13,476 nucleotides of DNA, from positions 1 through 13,476 of the forward strand of contig JALLAZ010000604.1 in NCBI GenBank assembly GCA_036939755.1. Direction: 5' to 3'. The notes beneath the pieces were generated by a model. It ran no database searches. It was not told where the DNA came from and worked only from the letters and a program-made list of their open reading frames with translations. This stretch comes from Stephanodiscus triporus. Taxonomy: Eukaryota > Bacillariophyta > Thalassiosirophyceae > Thalassiosirales > Thalassiosiraceae. The position numbers and the translations under genes were made by a program. Positions 9,501 to 13,476 of the stretch are shown here, one piece after another. Position 1 is the stretch's first letter, and every line of letters starts with the position of its first letter.

Positions 9501-10371
9501 TGGAAACACCACCACCTGCGGAGACCTTTCCGTTCTTCTTCATTCAACAAAAGCGTCCAATTTCAGGTGTTCGCTTGCCAGGTCGTTACTGACAAGTTCA
9601 TGCTGTGCACGTACGGAAAACAAGGAGCAGCCCACTGTAGATCCAACGCCACATCCCACACCGTGCAATATTTGTCAGAGGAATCAAATCCACCACGAAC
9701 TCAAATCCGAAGAGTTTGTTGAATATAAAGGTACCTCGGTCTCTTGCCTCGACCTGAACTCCATTTTGGCAAAGAATGAAGTCCAGGATAGCCAAATGTG
9801 CAGTGATACCCAGTCTGTGCTTTTCGATGACTGCTGTTACGAAAAGTGCTCTCTTTGCGGGGGAAAATCCCTGAGGCATGATGCGACCGTGAAGTTCAAC
9901 AACCAAATACTATCATGCAATGAGTTAGGTCCGATGTTGACGCTTGGCATGGTCCGGGATGGTAGCGACCAGTGCAATTCCGTCCAGTCAGCGTATTCGA
10001 ATACATGCTGCTTCACCCCCCCCGAGAAACGATGCTCGCTGTGCGAACACGGATCGGTATCGCTCGAGGTCAATTCAAACTCCTTCGTCAAGACGAGGTC
10101 TTCGTCGATACACTGCATGAATTTAGCCAAGGGCCTGGCAGAGAGAGAGGAAGATGGCAGTCCGGCCTGCGAGGAGTCCAAGTTGGATTACTCCACGACA
10201 TGTTGCATCGCGTCGAGTTCGCACAAGCCTGGTTCGGATGCCTCATACTACGACTGGTTGGCCGATCATCTCAAGCAGCAGCCATCTCCAACTCCAAATG
10301 CCGCAAACATCACCACGATCTCCCTCTGGTTGCTAGTTGTGACTACTTTGCTACTTGCATTCAAACGGTAA
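538..10371 (+). CDS. Giant secreted multi-repeat protein with GH18 chitinase-like domain (3 exons, 3181 aa)
   Basis: Exons are 538-1500, 1702-7338 and 7426-10371; all junctions are phase 0. The ATG at 538 has G at -3 and starts MTTTTRRR followed by a hydrophobic stretch at residues 14-32 (signal peptide or type II anchor). Domains: low-complexity Gly/Asp/Pro region (35-280); P-T repeats (285-355); 36 six-cysteine modules (395-2362) with P-T or acidic linkers; Glu/Pro stalk (2426-2495); GH18 domain (2506-2850); four CxxC...CC modules (2875-3127); hydrophobic tail (3162-3178) ending FKR. GH18 enzymes hydrolyse beta-1,4-GlcNAc polymers with a catalytic Glu; here that position is Asp2634, so activity is uncertain. 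I infer a wall- or membrane-attached extracellular protein, perhaps acting on or holding chitin. I recognise no named orthologue. The main uncertainties are the start codon and the G homopolymers in exon 1. Without intron 2 splicing there would be two separate ORFs, which the continuity of linker and modules argues against. Confidence 0.85.
1390..1812 (+). repeat. First P-T linker array (EPT/KPT type), split by intron 1
   Basis: Exon 1 ends and exon 2 begins in tandem three- to four-residue units such as EPTR, EPTK, FPTK and LPTK, then MPNDEPTR and EPTK units. Such Pro/Thr repeats are typical extended, probably O-glycosylated linkers in diatom extracellular proteins; that role is family knowledge and not shown here. 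The array is interrupted by the intron at 1501-1701. Confidence 0.85.
1501..1701 (+). other. Intron 1 (201 bp, phase 0)
   Basis: The donor is GTGAGT directly after the codons for EPTRE; the acceptor is ATAG at 1698-1701, followed by CCG ACG AGG, which resumes the P-T repeat in frame. The intron contains T- and C-runs near the donor. An alternative acceptor CAG at 1558-1560 is in frame but runs into the TAG at 1699-1701, so it cannot be used productively. The length is a multiple of three, and read through in frame the intron is open until that terminal TAG. Confidence 0.88.
1921..2655 (+). repeat. Six-cysteine modules 1-4 (divergent, widely spaced)
   Basis: Modules lie at 1921-2028, 2131-2229, 2284-2388 and 2542-2655. 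The first three are shorter (33-36 residues) and lack the CPxG after cysteine 4. They are separated by long acidic or P-T linkers, including Asp/Glu runs near 1849-1878 and 2251-2280. All six cysteines are present in each. Module 4 is the first of full 38-residue length and carries an N-A-S sequon before cysteine 2. Confidence 0.9.
2713..4248 (+). repeat. Six-cysteine modules 5-15, GC-rich codon block
   Basis: Modules begin at 2713, 2842, 3013, 3142, 3271, 3469, 3598, 3727, 3880, 4009 and 4138. The usual cysteine spacing is C-x10-C-x3-C-x7-C-x5-C-x5-C, with F/Y-Y/F before cysteine 1, G after it, and P-C-P-S/T-G around cysteine 3. Adjacent modules sit 129 bp apart (43 residues). From module 7 they fall into triplets 7-9, 10-12 and 13-15, divided by longer linkers. 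N-A-S sequons occur in 5, 6, 7, 9 and 12. Module 15 is one residue short. I know of no characterised function; the cysteine pattern implies small disulfide-stabilised extracellular folds. Confidence 0.93.
4324..5994 (+). repeat. Six-cysteine modules 16-27, AT-richer codon block
   Basis: Modules begin at 4324, 4480, 4609, 4750, 4879, 5008, 5191, 5320, 5449, 5623, 5752 and 5881. Module 16 is isolated and short (36 residues); 17-18 form a pair; 19-21, 22-24 and 25-27 are clean triplets separated by 17-23 residue linkers. In each triplet the second member has Trp in the segment after cysteine 1 (SSW, TTW, KTW). All six cysteines are retained throughout. Synonymous codons are visibly more AT-rich than in modules 5-15. 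Confidence 0.93.
6403..6474 (+). repeat. 24-bp tandem minirepeat, three copies (TDEMIPNF/V)
   Basis: Copies at 6403-6426, 6427-6450 and 6451-6474 encode TDEMIPNF, TDEMIPNV and TDEMIPNF in the linker between modules 29 and 30. The near identity points to recent slippage or unequal exchange. A related PNFSD stretch recurs in the linker near 6949-6963. Confidence 0.95.
6664..7221 (+). repeat. 315-bp tandem duplication of a module pair
   Basis: Modules 31-32 (6664-6906) and 33-34 (6979-7221) align at a constant offset of 315 bp with no gaps. Between modules 32 and 34 I count four mismatches over 114 bases; modules 31 and 33 differ by eight residues. The end of module 30 plus its linker is a third, older copy, at an offset of 303 bp. 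This marks the most recent expansion of the array. Confidence 0.92.
7339..7425 (+). other. Intron 2 (87 bp, phase 0)
   Basis: The donor is GTGAGT after the codons for DEPT; the acceptor is CTAG at 7422-7425. Exon 3 resumes with VPPTIEEPT, continuing the same linker repeat in frame. Reading through gives a stop (TGA, 7345-7347) after Val-Ser. The CAG at 7374-7376 is a poorer acceptor because it shifts frame. Confidence 0.9.
7426..7640 (+). repeat. Second P-T linker array
   Basis: Exon 3 opens with repeated units such as EEPTLSP, EEPTRSP, DEPTLSP and EEPTRIP, then FPT, YPTK and FPTR steps. The DNA repeats are imperfect, suggesting older expansion than the minirepeat at 6403. The array links module 34 to the last module pair. 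Confidence 0.88.
7672..7911 (+). repeat. Six-cysteine modules 35-36 (last pair, exon 3)
   Basis: Modules lie at 7672-7782 (37 residues) and 7798-7911 (38 residues), with standard cysteine order. Their position after intron 2, on the same exon as the GH18 domain, is the strongest evidence that the repeat array and the chitinase-like domain belong to one protein. Confidence 0.93.
7957..8055 (+). repeat. Tandem TPYPTKEP repeat, four copies
   Basis: Three 24-bp units (7957-7980, 7981-8004, 8005-8028) and one 27-bp unit (8029-8055) encode TPYPTKEP, the last with an extra Thr. It is a third P-T linker, between the last cysteine module and the acidic stalk. Confidence 0.93.
8101..8310 (+). other. 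Glu/Pro-rich acidic stalk
   Basis: After a short Ala run, residues 2426-2495 are dominated by EEPE, EEP and EEQT units encoded by purine-rich GAGGAA/GAAGAG repeats. The segment is predicted disordered and strongly negative. It separates the cysteine modules from the GH18 domain and could bind cations or simply act as a spacer; both roles are inference. Confidence 0.9.
8341..9363 (+). other. GH18 chitinase-like domain with altered catalytic motif
   Basis: Residues 2506-2846 follow GH18 order. Strand 1 is NLAYWRSW. THVVYSFASI matches the usual THIIYAFA region and FNKLKQRNPEVKTIIAV the usual FNxLKxxNPxLKTLLAI. The catalytic strand is FDGIEIDWD (2626-2634), strand 6 is FNLMSFDYH, FGRTYTL (2746-2752) is the usual YGRSFTL, and a short chitinase insertion region leads to GTMLWSVD, with the conserved Trp2841. 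Canonical DGxDxDxE is here D-G-I-E-I-D-W-D: the catalytic Glu is Asp2634 and the middle Asp is Glu2630. The SxGG strand reads AVTEG, and MxYD has Phe2702 for Tyr. The fold is secure; catalysis is doubtful. It may be a weak hydrolase or a chitin-binding lectin-like protein. Confidence 0.9.
9448..10206 (+). repeat. Four C-terminal CxxC...CC modules
   Basis: Units lie at 9448-9606, 9664-9837, 9847-10011 and 10033-10206. Each starts with CxxC (CDIC, CNIC, CSLC, CSLC), has a central S/T-C or H-C followed by D/E/N-L, one further cysteine, and ends in an adjacent CC pair: six cysteines per unit of 53-58 residues. This is clearly a different module from the 36-copy one. Similar CxxC...CC repeats occur, as I recall, in other secreted diatom proteins, but I know of no assigned function. 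Confidence 0.88.
10297..10371 (+). other. C-terminal hydrophobic tail (membrane or GPI-anchor signal)
   Basis: Residues 3158-3161 (NAAN) are followed by about 17 hydrophobic residues (ITTISLWLL through LLLAF) and end in KR. Small residues just before a terminal hydrophobic segment resemble a GPI-attachment signal. A single-pass membrane anchor with a minimal basic cytoplasmic end fits equally well. Confidence 0.7.
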
Positions 10372-10681
10372 AAAAATAGAATATGCATATTGTAAAATAG
10401 AAAAATTCTTTGCATTACATATTGCCTTGTCTCATCACCGATCCGAGTATCTAGAGAGATCAAAGGAATCAGCAGTAGTTCTGTCAAGCGACAACGAACA
10501 CAATGGCGGCAGGGAGGGGGGTTATGGGAATCGCATGGATTCTTTTCAACTTCCCCCAGCATACTCTGTCATCCTCGCTGATTGTTCGGTTGGAATGAAT
10601 TCATATTTTTATTTGTGCAGGAGAGGAGCAGGACGTTGTGACCGGTAGGGGTGAGCAAATGTTGTTTAATACATGCATTAG

Positions 10682-10792
10682 TACTTCTGGCACATACAGT
10701 TTTCTTGTAATTTTCTTTTTGCAAGAGTAAATATAAATACTTCTGGCAAATTCTTCACAGGAATCATTATTAGCATGAGTACTTCTGGCAAA
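10682..10792. repeat. Three dispersed copies of tacttctggca
   Basis: The 11-mer occurs at 10682-10692, 10738-10748 and 10780-10790, the last two extended by AA. Three copies within 111 bases are more than chance would suggest. Spacing is uneven (56 and 42 bp), so it is not a simple satellite or a CRISPR. Function is unknown. Confidence 0.8.
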
Positions 10793-13130
10793 CATTTTCT
10801 TAAATAGTTTACTCTTATAGCTAATAAATCTTGGCGAGCATCCTCCCACAGCCATAAAAGTGTGCAGAGGAGCAAATTTTCCACCGTCGCTGTCGTGTTC
10901 CTGATCCCGACGCCTACCCCCGCTGGTCATTCATTATCAGAAATGGGCTCACCCTGCCTGTCCTTGGTAAATTGGAGAGAAGTAGTTCAGGTAATTTCCT
11001 TTGATCTCGGAGAAGAAGTCTCTGCCACTCTAGACATGTACTGAGTGGCTTTCTGTCAAAAGTCGCACATAGACAATGACCCGTCCGTATTTCCCAAAGG
11101 GGATTTTCTCTGATAGTCATCCTTGAATACAATATTCTTTTCGGGGCAAGGGGGGGGAGGTGTCCATCATTTTTGCCTGCTCCTTCCAATTGATCGGCTC
11201 CTCCATTCAATCTATGCTGAGCCACAGCATAATCTTTTTTATCTTGAGTATAGTTAGAGTAGTTAGAGAGGGTTGGGGGGGGGTTCCAGCTCCATTTGGT
11301 TCTGTCTGTATACTATTCCTACGTACAAAAACCTGTCACTTTTTTTCTTCTTCTGTCATCTACTTTTTTCTTTTTTTTCTTTTTTCCTTTTCTGTCTTTT
11401 ACGTACAAACAATACGTACATACTATCTCTAGCACCAGCAGCCAGCAGCAGTCAGGCGCGGCTCAGCATTCTGATGTTGCACTCATTAGTGTGGTGATAT
11501 TTTCAAGCTTTGCCTTTTTGTCTCTCTATCAGTGCGCATGGCATGGGAATTCTGGGGTACACATACAGCAGTTTATTACTGTAGTCTACTATGTCTTATT
11601 GTCTTTTCGTTGGCAGCACAGTCACGAATACATATCATTAATTTCCCCCCCCCCCACAGACCATGGTGGCTGGCAGCTTTAGGCCCCTATGCCTACGACG
11701 TCAGGGTATGATATGAAACCAAAACAAGGATGCAGACGCGTTTATTACACCCTGGACGACGCTGGCTGTGCTTGGTTTGGTTCAATACCATCAGGGGCGC
11801 AAAAAATTAGTGCCGCCACAGCATAGCTATTTTTGTACAAAAAAGTTGATGTATGTTGTTGCGCCGCTCTACCCCTTGCCCTCACTGCCCTCTTCACCTC
11901 TCCTCCAGCCGTCACCATTTTGCGTCGCTTTGTTTGATTGTTGTGTCATTGGACCTTGCGCCATCAACCCCCACCATCCCATACTGCCAACAAACACTTG
12001 AGCTTCTGTCCCCCTACTCACCACGTTAATTTGATTGTTGTGTCTGCATCCTCCCCTCTTTCTCCATCTCATTTCATTTCCACCGTTTTTTGCTGTGGTT
12101 TCCTCCCTCATCAATTTGCCAATCCGCTGCCAAAATTCATCACCAGTCATGACAACACCCCTCACAATTTTCAGAATCTTTGGTCATCGTTGGCATAAGC
12201 GCGGCACGTCCATCATCACCCTCCCCGGAGGAGGAGGAGGCCCCTGCCCTCCCCCCCCTCCTTCTCGCCGCCACCATTGCAAATGCAATGATGATGACGA
12301 TTCTGCATTCATGGCAGTGACACCATCGTGTTGTCATCATTGTTGGAACAATAATCAGAACTCTTGTGGACAAGGACGTTTGGATTGTAAAACGTGTCGT
12401 CATTTTGCAACAGATGACTACTCCAACGTTGTTGTCATTTTCGTAGTCTGGCCCCTTCGGCATGGCGGGATGATTGAGGAAATGTCATCGCCCCCGGTCC
12501 CGGCTGACATCATCTTTCCCCCTGCTGTCATGTTGATATTTGGCGGCAACGGCTACGGCACGACAACAAAGCGGCGAGGCGGGAGGGGTGAGTGCGACGG
12601 GGAGGGGGAGGAATAGGACAAGGACAACTGACGACGAATGATGCCGCCGTCCTGACATCGTCCCACCATGACATAATCAGAGGAGATTTGTTTTGCCGGT
12701 TGTTGTGTTGGGGGATTGCTTGTGACTCTATTTTCCCGCCTGTGTACAGAGGACTTGTTACAAATGGGAGCTCAGGTTTCTCTACAAAAAAGGTAGAATG
12801 TTGTGCTTCTCCTATTTAGGAGTGTTGAGAAGACGCCGATCTCGGCGCTAAATAAATGACATTGTATGGTTAGATTAGATAATTAAAGTGAGCCTCTGCT
12901 CTCACATCTTCAAACTCTTTAAAGCTCCAACTCGCCACGTCAGGGCAGCAAGCCTCACTACTCCAAGTCCCATATTTTGTGCTCCATGCGGATGTCTGTT
13001 CGTGTCAGGTTGTCTGTCCATCCTCTTTCAAACCTGTGAACTACCATTCTGCTCAACAAGGAGTAAGATAATATTCTACCTTGCCATGTAGTTTAGGCTG
13101 TGATTTTTTAGCTCGCAGACAGATACACAA

Positions 13131-13184
13131 ATACGCAAAAGAACAGGTGGGAACACCTTTTTTGAGATGGTGTCTTTTGCGTAT
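13131..13184. repeat. Stem-loop with perfect 12-bp arms
   Basis: atacgcaaaaga at 13131-13142 is the exact reverse complement of 13173-13184. Inside it, acacc at 13153-13157 can pair with ggtgt at 13169-13173 as an inner stem. It could be a structured RNA, a small inverted-repeat element, or part of a neighbouring gene's flank; nothing here decides. Confidence 0.75.
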
Positions 13185-13476
13185 CTGTGGATTACACCAG
13201 GTTTTTGTTGCCACACAGACCACTGGTGTGCAGATATGCGCTTTTGGGCCATGCCGACCTCACCTCACATTTATTCAAGGTTGCCTTTGCTGTTGACGGC
13301 TCTGAGTTGTCGTCAAGGAAGGAGCCAGTTGGTGATGTTATGTCGGGGTGGTCCTATATTAGCGCGTGGTCTAAATAATAGGATGGGGATTTTTTCCAAT
13401 TAGCAATTACTTTAATGTATGTTTCCAGACACAGGATGTGTGTTTCGATCGTTCTCGTCGGTGGAATTATGACATG

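Larger units (their letters stand above)
10372..13476. other. Downstream region with no recognisable gene
   Basis: Both strands hold only short frames without family resemblance; the longest plus frame (12035-12616) is low-complexity. No tRNA or rRNA is evident. TGTAA at 10391-10395 could contribute to polyadenylation of the giant gene, but this is weak. Visible structure: short direct repeats at 10682-10792; a tandem tagttagag pair at 11251-11268; a polypyrimidine tract at 11337-11400 flanked by tacgtaca motifs; a run of 11 C at 11645-11655; the repeated 15-mer tttgattgttgtgtc at 11933 and 12030; a 6-bp GC inverted repeat at 12834-12847 just before AATAAA; and a stem-loop at 13131-13184. Confidence 0.65.

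Noticed and set aside
10380..10391. 12-bp palindrome aatatgcatatt just after the stop codon
   Set aside because: A palindrome of this length is expected by chance in a few kilobases of AT-rich DNA.
10682..10792. CRISPR-like array
   Set aside because: The repeats are only 11 bp, spacing is unequal, there are three copies, and the sequence is eukaryotic.
10601..10930. 109-codon minus-strand frame near the clustered 11-mers
   Set aside because: It has no family resemblance; its apparent repeats simply reflect the tacttctggca copies.
11815..11825. Repeat of gccacagcata also present at 11221-11231
   Set aside because: An 11-bp match between distant points in 3 kb is about what chance gives.
12035..12616. 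193-codon plus-strand frame in the downstream region
   Set aside because: It is low-complexity (Pro, Gly, His, Asp runs), has no recognisable domain or signal, and overlaps comparable frames on the other strand. It fits chance openness in GC-biased DNA.

Overview
The window looks like nuclear DNA from a stramenopile alga, most probably a centric diatom. The signs are short GT-AG spliceosomal introns, long E/K-P-T linker repeats of the kind common in diatom extracellular proteins, a GH18 chitinase fold attached to tandem cysteine-rich modules, and abundant G/C homopolymers. The taxonomic call is inference; no rRNA or organellar marker is present.

One very large gene fills 538-10371 on the + strand. 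I reconstruct three exons (538-1500, 1702-7338, 7426-10371), separated by two phase-0 GT-AG introns that each interrupt a P-T linker, giving a predicted protein of 3181 residues. In order it has: a basic and hydrophobic N-terminus (signal peptide or anchor); a low-complexity Gly/Asp region; P-T repeats; 36 copies of a six-cysteine module of about 38 residues, all with six cysteines (216 in total); more P-T repeats; a Glu/Pro-rich acidic stalk; a GH18 domain; four copies of a second cysteine module (CxxC ... CC); and a C-terminal hydrophobic tail suggesting membrane or GPI anchoring. The GH18 domain has a non-canonical active site: DGIEIDWD where chitinases have DGxDxDxE, plus changes in the SxGG and MxYD motifs. 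The whole reads as a giant extracellular, cell-wall or chitin-associated protein. It may bind carbohydrate rather than, or as well as, hydrolysing it.

The module array has internal history. Its middle is built from A-B-C triplets, its 3' end holds a recent 315-bp duplication, and codon choice shifts from GC-rich to AT-richer about a third of the way through the gene.

Positions 1-537 hold upstream sequence with a possible TATA element. Positions 10372-13476 hold about 3.1 kb in which I find no convincing gene, only low-complexity DNA, a few short direct repeats and one clear stem-loop.
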